Assembly: GCF_020184175.1 (NCBI RefSeq)
Contig: NC_065530.1
Location: 17,337,260-17,401,259, forward strand
Reading direction: 5' to 3'
Length of the DNA: 64,000 nucleotides
DNA from: Aphis gossypii
Taxonomy: Eukaryota; Arthropoda; Insecta; Hemiptera; Aphididae
The notes beneath the pieces are model-generated. The model made no database searches, had not been told where the DNA came from, and saw only the letters and a list, made by a program, of their open reading frames with translations. Shown here piece after piece: positions 46,601 through 52,597 of the stretch. The translations under genes were made by a program, and so were the position numbers. Positions within the stretch are counted from its first letter, which is position 1. The number at the start of each line of letters is the position of its first letter.

Positions 46601-49600
46601 TAATAATGTATATAAAAGTACAGCAAAAATTACAGTAAAAGAATTGTTGAAAAATTAAATTATAATATTACACTTCAATTTATTCTCGTTTAGTTTAACC
46701 AAGCCTTTTCTCTGAATTAAAGAACACCTTTTTATTATAAATAAAATAGCCGTCGATAGTGAGCATGTCGTATAGCACGCTTATATTCTATACAGTTTTT
46801 AAGTTTCGGTTATTTTAATACAGTATTAACTTTACATCTTAGTATTTCTAAGTAATTTAAATGTATTATGTACCTACGGTAATAACGCATAAACTCAATT
46901 AAATAATTATATTTTCTTCGTACGTAAAATATATCGCATCTGTACTGTAATAATCTTGATTAATTGTTTATGGGTAACGAATTTTAAATGATAACCACTG
47001 CTACAGAACTCAACGATATTACAATTATATGATGGTTGATTATAATAAACAATGTACCCCGTAATACGGGTATTGCGTGACATTATAATATAATTCAAAA
47101 CAAATTTCATTATTTACATAAGATGTTTTTCAATAAGAGTTGTCAATCGCAACAACTTTTACTCATGTATTTCTAAAATTAAAATAGGTTTGGTCAGAGT
47201 ATTGGAGGACGTCTGGTAGTGGCCAATATAGCATGGCCAAACGAATGGGTGATTTTGGTCGGCGCAACACTATCGACTTTGGGAGCTGGACTTCAGAGTC
47301 TCACCGGAGCACCGAGACTGTTGCAAGTAAGTCACGAAATCGATTACCAAATGAATGAGTTTTATAAAAATTGTAATATTATGTGTAATAAAAATCGTTC
47401 GGCGTGTGTTTTTGTACATAGGCTATAGCTAAGGATGATATTATACCGTTCCTGCGACCGTTCGCCAAGTCTTCGGCGTCCGGCGAACCGACCAGGGCTC
47501 TACTATTGACTGTAGCCGTATGTCAGTGCGGTATATTGATTGGAAATATCGACAATCTCGCTCCACTTTTGGCCATGTTCCTGTTGATGTGTTACGCGTT
47601 CGTAAATTTGGCGTGTGTTTTGCAAACGCTGTTGCGCACACCAAACTGGAGACCTAGGTTTAAGTTCTATCATTGGTATGTATAGCAAATATTTATATAC
47701 CGTGCTCAACATACAAATCAATGTTGTAAATAGACCCGTAACTAAACCAAATCTCTGAGAGGAGAGAACCATTTTTTAGGAGTGAATGAAACATTATATA
47801 AATAATTACCTAATCATGACTATTTTCATTTTATTTTTTACATAAAACTCAAAATTCTTAACTTACGCGTTCGAGCATTAACTAAAAAAAAAATTTACAC
47901 AAAATGTAGTAAATACTGCAGTTTTATAAATAAGTAGCTATACTAATAAGTGATAAAAATATAGGTAGGTAGTCATTTGTCCCATCAATAAAAACTTATA
48001 ACAACAAAATCTTCTCGTATATATGATATAGGTCGTAATAAATTATGTTTTGAACATTTTACTTCTAATACGTCCGTCCATAGAAAATCGATTTTGCTTT
48101 TATGTATCGAATTATAGACATTTTTAATTAAAAAAAATGTCTAGGGTGACAACGGATTAATTTATGAATAGACAAGGCTACTCCTCTCGTGATTCACCAC
48201 GAATAGTTACGGGCCTGATTATATAGCGCCACGTGCAATCACAATATGTATATTTTAGTATAATTCGATTTCATATGAATTGTTCCACAGGACACTTTCA
48301 TTCACCGGACTCGTGTTGTGCATTGCTGTCATGTTCATGTCAAGTTGGTATTTCGCGCTGTTAGCTCTGGGCATGGCGGGAGTAATTTATAAATACATCG
48401 AATATCGAGGGTAAGTTCGAAATAATAATTATTGTGGTGTATGTACCTATTATATTACACCAACGGGTGAGGGAAAAAACAAACTATGGTGATAATTAAT
48501 TTCGTCGATTATAATATTAGTCAGGTGCATAATAAAAAAAAGAGTGGTCAAGTGAGTAACGCTCTGCTATATAGTAGGTCACTATAATGGATGTATTGAA
48601 TTTTAATCCCATGATAGGTAGTTATCATTTTATACGAAATAAGATTCTGAACGGAGATGATTTTTCAGTCTAGGATATATTTTCCAATGGGTGGTTAAAA
48701 ATGTGGTTTATGCTTTAATGACTAAAAATACTTAACAGACACAAAAACAAAAAAACACATATCATTGTAAAATCAATACATTCATCACTTCGTTCAGAAT
48801 CTAAAATATAGATACCACAGTACCTACTATTATTTTTATTAATCAGCTTTAAACAATTTTAAATGAACATAATATTTAATACTACAATATTATTTTCCCA
48901 CGGACTTAACCGATTTATTCGGGATGCAGACCAAAATATAATTTAGGTATAATATTATAATCATGCAATACTTAGTATATTATAAATTATTTATTTTGAT
49001 GATCAAATTTTATCACAGAGCCGAAAAGGAATGGGGTGACGGTATGCGTGGTTTGGCCTTGTCGGCTGCGAGATACAGTTTGCTACGACTAGAAGACGCG
49101 CCACCGCACACCAAGAATTGGCGTCCACAGATTCTCATGTTAGTCAACTTCAACGCTGACCTGCCAAAATACCGTAAGATATTTTCACTGGTGTCTCAAC
49201 TCAAGGCGGGCAAAGGGCTCACAGTGAGCGCAACTGTGATCGAAGGTGATTACATTAAGAAAACTGGTCATGACGTACAAGCTACCAAGAAAGAACTAGT
49301 TAGGTTGATGGACGAAGAAAAGGTCAAAGGGTTTGCGGATGTTTTAGTTTCCAATAACACATCAGAGGGACTTAGTCATTTGTGAGTTTTTGTATTTATT
49401 TTCGAAGTGATATTGTTATTGATTTATTATATTTCATTCAAATACCTTATATAGAATACAAATCGCTGGACTTGGAGGATTAAAACCCAACACCGTGATT
49501 TTAGGCTGGCCTAACAGCTGGCAACAATCTGAGAACGACCGATCGTGGCAAGTCTTTCTACACACTATTCGTATCGTAACAGCTGCTAAAATGGCCCTAA

Positions 49601-52597
49601 TTGTACCCAAAGGCATAAGATCGTTCCCAGACTCGGCGACAAAGGTAAAATTAAATATCTTTTTCATAACAGTTTTACACGACCGACAGTCAATAAACCA
49701 ATAATTTTATACACGTATATAATTCTATAATAGCTGTCTGGCACAATCGATATTTGGTGGATCGTTCACGATGGAGGCATTCTGATGCTCATACCTTTCT
49801 TGTTGAAACAACATAGGACCTGGAAAAACTGCAAATTGAGAATATTTACTGTAGCACAGACTGACGACAATTCCATTCAGATGAAAAAAGATCTAAAGAC
49901 GTTCTTATACCAACTAAGAATACCAGCAGAAGTCGAAGTAGTTGAAATGGTAATAAATTTACCACTATAACATTTCGAGAAAATTTTCAAAAATAATATA
50001 GTCAAACAGAAATTCGTATTAAAATAACTTTTGTATTTCAGACAAATAACGATATATCAGCATATACATATGAAAGAACACTGATGATGGAACAACGAAA
50101 TCAAATGTTAAGGGAGCTCAGACTTAATAAGAAAGAAAGCTTTGGAATGGTAAGTTAAAATGTTACATTTTATTGTATTAAACTTTACAATTAACTAATA
50201 AAAAGTTCAACTTCGATTATATCTTCATTTTACTATCTTTAAACACGGCTTGTGGTTTGTTGTTTTCTCTTTTTGGCTTACAAAAGATGCGTAATATCAT
50301 AGATTTCAATCGAGAAACACCGACTGGAGAGAATACACCATTGGTTTGTTTCAGTTTATTTAAATTTTAGGAACGCTTTATAGTGGTTATGTACTTAGTT
50401 GATACTTGGAGATTAGTAGATAAATATTATTATATTAATTCCATACCCACTAGTGTAGAAAGTATGTAAATAATTAATATTAAGTATTAACACATAATGA
50501 ATTGCAAGACTTAAATGCTTCACTATGTAGAAAATATTATTTTGGTATTATAGAAATTGTATTTATCGATCCCGTATTATTACTTTTTATACTTATTAAT
50601 GTTGCTTCTGAATAAAATTTTAATCGATATAAATTTAAGAATATAAACTTTGCATCACAGTTTAATAAAGCGACATTTTTTAACGTGATTTTAATTATTT
50701 TATTTTATGCTTAATTCTTGAAACTTTTAATACAAGATACATCAGTTTTGATAAAAACTCATGACCGTCATTACAGTTTATTGAGTTTCTTCATTATTTA
50801 TTTATGCATTTATGTTATACTCATTTATTTAAAGAACATATTATTATATTGATAACATTACAACGTAATATCTATTGTCAATTCGTATTATAATAGTTTG
50901 CCTATAATATCGTATAGTGCAGGGGCGGCCAAACAGTCGATCGCGGACAATTTCAAAGACGATATGTTAGAATTTATTTTTAGAGCCACGCGCCCTATAC
51001 GTTTCTTAATAATTATAGTCATTCAATAATAAAAAAAATTGTCTATAGAAGTCGATCCTCAAAGGTGAATTATATTTTTAATAGATCGTGACCAAAAAAA
51101 GTTTGGCCACCCCTGGTGTAGTGTATATTATAATAATAATTAATGCAAAAGTAATATAAGCTTGATATTACTCGTAATAATTGTTTTTAACCAAACGTTA
51201 TGCTGTATATTTGACATAATTTTATATTGTCCAGTTTGTCAGTATAGCTGTGCATTTTAGACGGGCATTCAAACCATGAAACGTTTTGTTATCTTGACTT
51301 GCACCATATACAATTTTTACAAATCATTATAACCGTTTTGTTTCATTAATATAGGTACAATCCATAATAGACCAGCATCATAGAAAGGACGCGTCAGAAG
51401 GTAGATCTGCTCCTAAAGTACGTTTCCAGGAAGAAACAAGCGCGGACGACGAAGCAAAAAAATCAAAACCTGTAAGCATAACAAACGTAGAAACGTATGA
51501 CGTAAGTTGTAGATGTAACGCTAACTCTTTTACCGCATAGGCCGAAAATGCATTTGATGTCGATGAGAAACGAACTGGTAATGGTGAGAAATCGGGAGTG
51601 TTAAAAGACTCGCTACCAAAGGAGACAACGGATTCGTCAACATCAACAATGCGACCGTTAGTATAATAATATTATTTTATATTCTTGTCAACCGATATGT
51701 ATTTTACTGTGTTTTAAAATACTCTTCGTTTTTTAGAGACGAAGATAATGTAAGAAGAATGCACACAGCTGTTAAACTGAACGAAGTCATTGTCAGTAGA
51801 TCGAGAGACGCTCAATTGGTTATATTCAACTTACCAGGACCGCCTAAAGACACCAAATTAGAGAGAGAATCAAACTGTATCCTTTCTTTATAATATATAC
51901 CTACTTTAACACTATATTACCATATAATTATCAATTAGCAAACGTTATATTTTATTTTTAACACGTTTTTAAAAATGTAATTTGATCTATCAAGATTAAT
52001 ATAAATATAATATGTAGGTAGGTACCTATTTATTTAAATTAAAACACTATAGTTTTACTTTAAATAGAACAATACTTGTTTTTACATTTGATAGAGGTCA
52101 GAAATTAAAACATATACGATAATGACCTGATAACTACTTGCAAAGTATCAAAATGTTGAAAGCATGAACTTTACTTACTATGAAAACAGTTATTTCTTGG
52201 ATTATTTATAGAAAAGTTATTGAAGTTTCACTGTAATTGTTTCAAATATTGTCTAACTGATAAAAATCATATTAATTAATCTAAAAATAAACCTAAATTT
52301 TCAACGTTGATTTCAAATGCTGTAAAAATTACCCTTAATCCCTGATGACTTGCCTATCTAATGTTGCAAATATATAACAGTTTTCCCCTCTTGGTTCATT
52401 TGAAATGCTTAAATTTTAAATTGATGTATAAGATCATAAACAAATTGCAATTTTTAGATAGCTTACTGATTAACACGAATGTGTCCTTAACTTATATCTT
52501 TATAGACATGGAATTTTTAGAAGTAATGACCGAAGGCCTCGACAAAGTGCTGATGGTGAGAGGTGGTGGTCGCGAAGTGATCACAATTTATTCATAA
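3126..52597 (+). CDS. kcc: K-Cl cotransporter (SLC12A4-7 family), complete, 20 coding exons
   Basis: Electroneutral K+/Cl- symporter of the plasma membrane, used for chloride extrusion and cell-volume control. The joined exons encode about 1126 residues, within the KCC family range. Residues 1-130 are the cytosolic N-terminus. The core starts at 136-168 with TM1, containing Q-N-I-F-G-V-I (148-154), the known ion-site stretch. Tyr234 aligns with the TM3 K+-coordinating tyrosine. Residues about 322-369 form the extracellular loop, with Cys324, 339, 352 and 359 and sequons at Asn354 and Asn367. [10 protein letters not shown] and [15 protein letters not shown] are KCC hallmarks and exclude NKCC. 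The cytosolic C-terminal domain starts near 662 (AEKEWGDG) and ends [11 protein letters not shown]. Thr1060 in MHTAVKL matches the inhibitory phosphosite (Thr1048 in KCC3). All exon phases agree. The start is the first in-frame ATG after TAG 3099-3101. An internal start at codon 54 is possible. Confidence 0.96.
3459..3510. repeat. 23-bp tandem duplication
   Basis: The unit CCCCGATATCTGTAGGGTTAGGT occurs twice perfectly (3459-3481 and 3482-3504; 23 bases each), followed by the first six bases of a third copy. It lies just inside intron 1, at the end of the GC-rich block. The unit includes TTAGG, the insect telomere motif, probably by chance. Confidence 0.9.
4106..4130. repeat. (AAT)n microsatellite
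   Basis: About eight AAT triplets in intron 1 of kcc. Confidence 0.85.
16650..17105 (-). mobile_element. Degraded non-LTR retrotransposon (LINE) fragment, C-terminal part of ORF2
   Basis: Read on the minus strand, this stretch gives the familiar region after the reverse-transcriptase domain: a KVLVFKK-like block, LSCAQSKNL (a decayed LVRSNLE), FGIVVWYP, then [37 protein letters not shown] and [10 protein letters not shown]...PSRQ. The reading frame is broken by at least two stops and by shifts, so it is a dead 5'-truncated copy. The pattern resembles Jockey/CR1/I-type ORF2 proteins; the clade cannot be fixed by eye. It sits antisense to kcc in intron 1. Confidence 0.82.
18962..19017. repeat. 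Imperfect tandem duplication of about 28 bp
   Basis: ATTGTGGAGGATCTAAGTAC followed by TAACACTTT is repeated once as ATTGTGGGGATCTAAGTAC plus TAACCCTA. The two copies are adjacent, in kcc intron 1. Confidence 0.8.
24439..24610. mobile_element. Pogo/Tigger-like MITE, 172 bp
   Basis: The left end reads CAGTGGAACTTCGATAACTC and continues GAATCG. The reverse complement of the right end reads CAGTGAAAACTCGATAACTC and continues GAACC. These terminal inverted repeats of about 25 bp match the known style of pogo/Tigger elements of the Tc1/mariner superfamily. A TA dinucleotide flanks each side (24437-24438 and 24611-24612), as expected of TA target duplication. There is no transposase, so it is non-autonomous. 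Confidence 0.85.
26370..27377. mobile_element. Possible 1 kb non-autonomous element with GATTCTGA ends
   Basis: The left end contains ACGATTCTGAGC (26369-26380). The right end, reverse-complemented, starts AGATTCTGAATGG (27377 leftward). Just inside the right end, AATCAATACATTCATCA is shared with repeats at 48.77 kb and 60.64 kb. No long reading frame is present. The ends are diverged, so element boundaries are approximate. Confidence 0.45.
28668..28691. repeat. (TA)n microsatellite after a poly-A run
   Basis: About 12 TA units directly follow a run of about 12 A in kcc intron 1. Confidence 0.85.
31228..31256. repeat. Perfect 12-bp inverted repeat (hairpin)
   Basis: TATATCCTGTGT is separated by the five bases AAGGT from its exact reverse complement ACACAGGATATA. 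It is too short for a microRNA precursor. Its role is unknown; it lies in kcc intron 1. Confidence 0.8.
36335..37006. mobile_element. 672-bp non-autonomous DNA element with terminal inverted repeats
   Basis: The left end reads GTTACGAGAAAAGTAG then AAGTCGGGCAATT. The right end, reverse-complemented, reads GTTACGGGCAAAGTAGG then AAATTCGGGCATTGT. This gives inverted repeats of nearly 30 bp with a few differences, flanked on both sides by ATATAT. The right half is rich in GGGCATTGT/ACAATGCCC motifs, including a perfect 10-bp-stem hairpin (36962-36984). No transposase frame is present and the superfamily is not recognised. Confidence 0.7.
37340..37416 (+). CDS. kcc: kcc coding exon 2
   Basis: Encodes residues 68-93 ([12 protein letters not shown]...NLYLYS), part of the cytosolic N-terminal domain; vertebrate KCCs have a comparable NLALFEEE-type segment here. 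Acceptor TTTACAG, donor GTAAGT, 77 nt, phase 1 in and phase 0 out. It lies 334 bases downstream of the inverted-repeat element. Confidence 0.9.
37417..39434. other. kcc intron 2
   Basis: About 2.0 kb of AT-rich intron between donor GTAAGT and acceptor GATTGCAG. The only sizeable frame (38271-38480) matches no family I know. No further feature was seen. Confidence 0.8.
39435..39698 (+). CDS. kcc: kcc coding exon 3 (TM1, start of TM2)
   Basis: Encodes residues 94-181 and joins in phase 0 at both ends. It carries the end of the N-terminal domain and TM1, with [21 protein letters not shown]149-I150 and G152-V153-I154 align with residues that contact K+ and Cl- in KCC1 structures. It ends in a CCCV hydrophobic run that opens TM2. 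Acceptor GATTGCAG, donor GTAAGT. Codons are GC-richer than the surrounding intron. Confidence 0.96.
41451..41612. mobile_element. hAT-like MITE, 162 bp, with perfect 8-bp target duplication
   Basis: The element starts TAGGGGTGAACAAAC and ends GTTTGGCTGCCCCTA, which are inverted repeats. It is bracketed by AGCTATAC at 41443-41450 and again at 41613-41620, a perfect 8-bp duplication diagnostic of hAT superfamily insertion. Its left part matches, in reverse orientation, the right part of the copy at 50920-51115. Confidence 0.9.
42310..42336. repeat. Poly-A tract, 27 bases
   Basis: Uninterrupted run of A in kcc intron 3, preceded by AT-rich sequence. No retrotransposon body could be recognised upstream. 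Confidence 0.9.
43010..43195 (+). CDS. kcc: kcc coding exon 4 (TM2-TM3)
   Basis: Encodes residues 182-243, phase 0 at both ends. It contains [20 protein letters not shown] and [17 protein letters not shown], near-identical to animal KCCs, then TM3 with [11 protein letters not shown]. Tyr234 aligns with the KCC1 tyrosine that coordinates K+. Acceptor TTTTTTCAG, donor GTGAGT. Confidence 0.97.
43196..44094. other. kcc intron 4
   Basis: About 0.9 kb, donor GTGAGT, acceptor TTTCAACAG. AT-rich sequence with no recognised feature. Confidence 0.85.
44095..44330 (+). CDS. kcc: kcc coding exon 5 (TM4-TM5)
   Basis: Encodes residues 244 to 321 plus two bases of codon 322. [20 protein letters not shown] is a short outer loop; [20 protein letters not shown] and [20 protein letters not shown] are TM4 and TM5 and align directly with KCC family sequence. 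Donor GTAAGT; a second GT four bases on would break the frame. Confidence 0.96.
44505..44689 (+). CDS. kcc: kcc coding exon 6 (large extracellular loop)
   Basis: Encodes residues 322-383, the extracellular loop between TM5 and TM6. Cys324, Cys339, Cys352 and Cys359 are the four cysteines typical of KCCs, which pair as disulphides in known structures. N354-G-T and N367-T-T are N-glycosylation sequons. Phase 2 in, phase 1 out. Acceptor TTTTCAG, donor GTAGGT. This is the most diverged part of the transport half, as in the family generally. Confidence 0.94.
44690..45229. other. kcc intron 6
   Basis: 540 bases, AT-rich, with no recognised feature. Confidence 0.85.
45230..45391 (+). CDS. kcc: kcc coding exon 7 (end of loop, TM6 start)
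   Basis: Encodes residues 384-437: [17 protein letters not shown], then [20 protein letters not shown] and SVTG, the start of TM6. Phase 1 in and out. Acceptor GTCACAG, donor GTCAGT. An 82-base intron follows. Confidence 0.95.
45474..45630 (+). CDS. kcc: kcc coding exon 8 (TM6-TM7)
   Basis: Encodes residues 438-489. It contains [20 protein letters not shown], the KCC signature inside TM6 and the following loop, then TM7 [20 protein letters not shown]. Phase 1 in, phase 2 out. Acceptor TACTTAG, donor GTAAGC. Confidence 0.97.
45631..47187. other. kcc intron 8
   Basis: About 1.56 kb, AT-rich. One pyrimidine-AG acceptor-like site at about 45880 is not followed by a convincing coding stretch. 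No other feature was seen. Confidence 0.8.
47188..47326 (+). CDS. kcc: kcc coding exon 9 (TM8)
   Basis: Encodes residues 490-536: [37 protein letters not shown], then [10 protein letters not shown]. The last block is invariant in KCCs. Phase 2 in, phase 0 out. Acceptor AAAATAG, donor GTAAGT, followed by a 95-base intron. Confidence 0.96.
47422..47675 (+). CDS. kcc: kcc coding exon 10 (TM9-TM10)
   Basis: Encodes residues 537 to 620 plus two bases: [36 protein letters not shown], then [20 protein letters not shown] and [13 protein letters not shown]. The frame needs the acceptor ACATAG just before GCT; the later AG in the same stretch would lose it. Donor GTATGT. Confidence 0.96.
47676..48290. 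other. kcc intron 10
   Basis: 615 bases, donor GTATGT and acceptor TTCCACAG. No recognised feature. Confidence 0.85.
48291..48410 (+). CDS. kcc: kcc coding exon 11 (TM11-TM12)
   Basis: Encodes residues 621-661: [40 protein letters not shown]. These are the last two membrane helices and the junction to the cytosolic domain. Phase 2 in and out. Acceptor TTCCACAG, donor GTAAGT. Confidence 0.96.
48411..49018. other. kcc intron 11
   Basis: 608 bases. Most of the middle is the composite repeat described at 48541-48802; the remainder is plain AT-rich intron. Acceptor TATCACAG. Confidence 0.8.
48541..48802. mobile_element. Composite repeat: tRNA-like head joined to an inverted-repeat unit
   Basis: 48545-48610 holds TGGTCAAGTGAG, a good RNA polymerase III A box, and about 50 bases later AATTTTAATCC, a degenerate B box, as in tRNA-derived SINE heads. 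From 48642 AGATTCTGAACGGAGATGA faces TCACTTCGTTCAGAATCT (48785-48802), its near-perfect inverse. The 3' segment from ACAGACACAAAAACAAAAA to the end recurs at 60598-60670. Whether this is one SINE-like family or a nested insertion cannot be settled from a single full copy. Confidence 0.6.
49019..49381 (+). CDS. kcc: kcc coding exon 12 (C-terminal domain, part 1)
   Basis: Encodes residues 661 to 781 plus two bases. It begins [20 protein letters not shown], then [15 protein letters not shown] and [15 protein letters not shown], all conserved in the cytosolic C-terminal domain of KCCs. Phase 2 in and out; acceptor TATCACAG, donor GTGAGT. It is the longest coding exon, followed by a 73-base intron. 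Confidence 0.97.
49455..49644 (+). CDS. kcc: kcc coding exon 13
   Basis: Encodes residues 782-845, including [20 protein letters not shown] and [19 protein letters not shown], aligned with the KCC C-terminal domain. Phase 2 in, phase 0 out. Acceptor TATATAG, donor GTAAAA. Confidence 0.95.
49734..49949 (+). CDS. kcc: kcc coding exon 14
   Basis: Encodes residues 846-917: [40 protein letters not shown], then AEVEVVEM. This is among the best conserved C-terminal blocks of the family. Phase 0 at both ends, acceptor TATAATAG, donor GTAATA. Confidence 0.96.
50042..50149 (+). CDS. kcc: kcc coding exon 15
   Basis: Encodes residues 918-953: [50 protein letters not shown] is a KCC hallmark. Phase 0 at both ends; acceptor TATTTCAG, donor GTAAGT. 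Confidence 0.96.
50287..50343 (+). CDS. kcc: kcc coding exon 16, probable cassette exon of 57 nt
   Basis: Encodes 19 residues, [19 protein letters not shown]. The acceptor TTACAAAAG follows a pyrimidine-rich tract; the donor GTTTGT is weak. Length is a multiple of three and both sides are phase 0, so exon 15 can also splice directly to exon 17 without a frame change. Its start resembles the start of exon 17 ([11 protein letters not shown]). I include it as coding but expect it to be alternatively spliced or possibly unused. Confidence 0.6.
50344..51354. other. kcc intron 16
   Basis: About 1.0 kb. It contains the hAT-like MITE at 50920-51115; the rest is AT-rich with no recognised feature. 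The acceptor is TTAATATAG. Confidence 0.8.
50920..51115. mobile_element. hAT-like MITE, 196 bp, inverse orientation to the intron 3 copy
   Basis: Ends CAGGGGCGGCCAAAC and GTTTGGCCACCCCTG form 15-bp inverted repeats with one mismatch. Flanks GTATAGTG (50912-50919) and GTGTAGTG (51116-51123) are an 8-bp target duplication with one change. The right part, reverse-complemented, reads TTTTTTTGGTCACGATCTA like the left part of the element at 41451. Confidence 0.9.
51355..51471 (+). CDS. kcc: kcc coding exon 17
   Basis: Encodes residues 973-1011: [39 protein letters not shown]. It is a hydrophilic, acidic linker in the variable part of the C-terminal domain. Phase 0 at both ends. Donor GTAAGC at 51472 is used here; a stronger GTAAGT lies 30 bases further on, in frame. 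Confidence 0.88.
51541..51656 (+). CDS. kcc: kcc coding exon 18
   Basis: Encodes residues 1012 to 1049 plus two bases: [19 protein letters not shown], then a Ser/Thr-rich stretch ending STSTMRP. The frame match to exon 19 requires donor GTTAGT at 51657, giving a proline codon across the junction; the nearby GTATAA would shift the frame. Acceptor CCGCATAG, 80-base intron after. Confidence 0.87.
51737..51876 (+). CDS. kcc: kcc coding exon 19 (phospho-threonine motif)
   Basis: Encodes residues 1050-1096, including [20 protein letters not shown] and [16 protein letters not shown]. Thr1060 in MHTAVKL corresponds to KCC3 Thr1048, whose phosphorylation by the WNK-SPAK/OSR1 pathway inhibits transport in vertebrates. 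Phase 2 in, phase 1 out. The donor GTATCCTTTC is a U12-type splice site. Confidence 0.96.
51877..52505 (+). other. kcc last intron, U12-type (minor spliceosome)
   Basis: The 629-base intron begins GTATCCTTTC, matching the U12-type 5' consensus RTATCCTTT. It carries TCCTTAAC at 52484-52491, an exact U12 branch-site match, whose second A lies 15 bases before the exon. It ends TTTATAG with only a weak pyrimidine tract, also usual for this class. Both flanking exons are certain from protein alignment, so the boundaries are secure. Confidence 0.93.
52506..52597 (+). CDS. kcc: kcc coding exon 20 (C-terminus and stop)
   Basis: Encodes residues 1097-1126: [20 protein letters not shown] then [10 protein letters not shown] and TAA (52595-52597). 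The last residues are almost invariant among animal KCCs, so the gene is complete. Phase 1 in. Confidence 0.97.

Noticed and set aside
48541..48612. Functional tRNA gene
   Set aside because: A-box-like and weak B-box-like motifs are present but no cloverleaf, acceptor stem or terminator run can be folded; treated as a tRNA-like repeat head.
51657..51666. Donor GTATAA at 51661 as the end of kcc exon 18
   Set aside because: It would end the exon in phase 0, while exon 19 starts with one base before the GAC codon. GTTAGT at 51657 restores the frame and the expected P-D-E junction.
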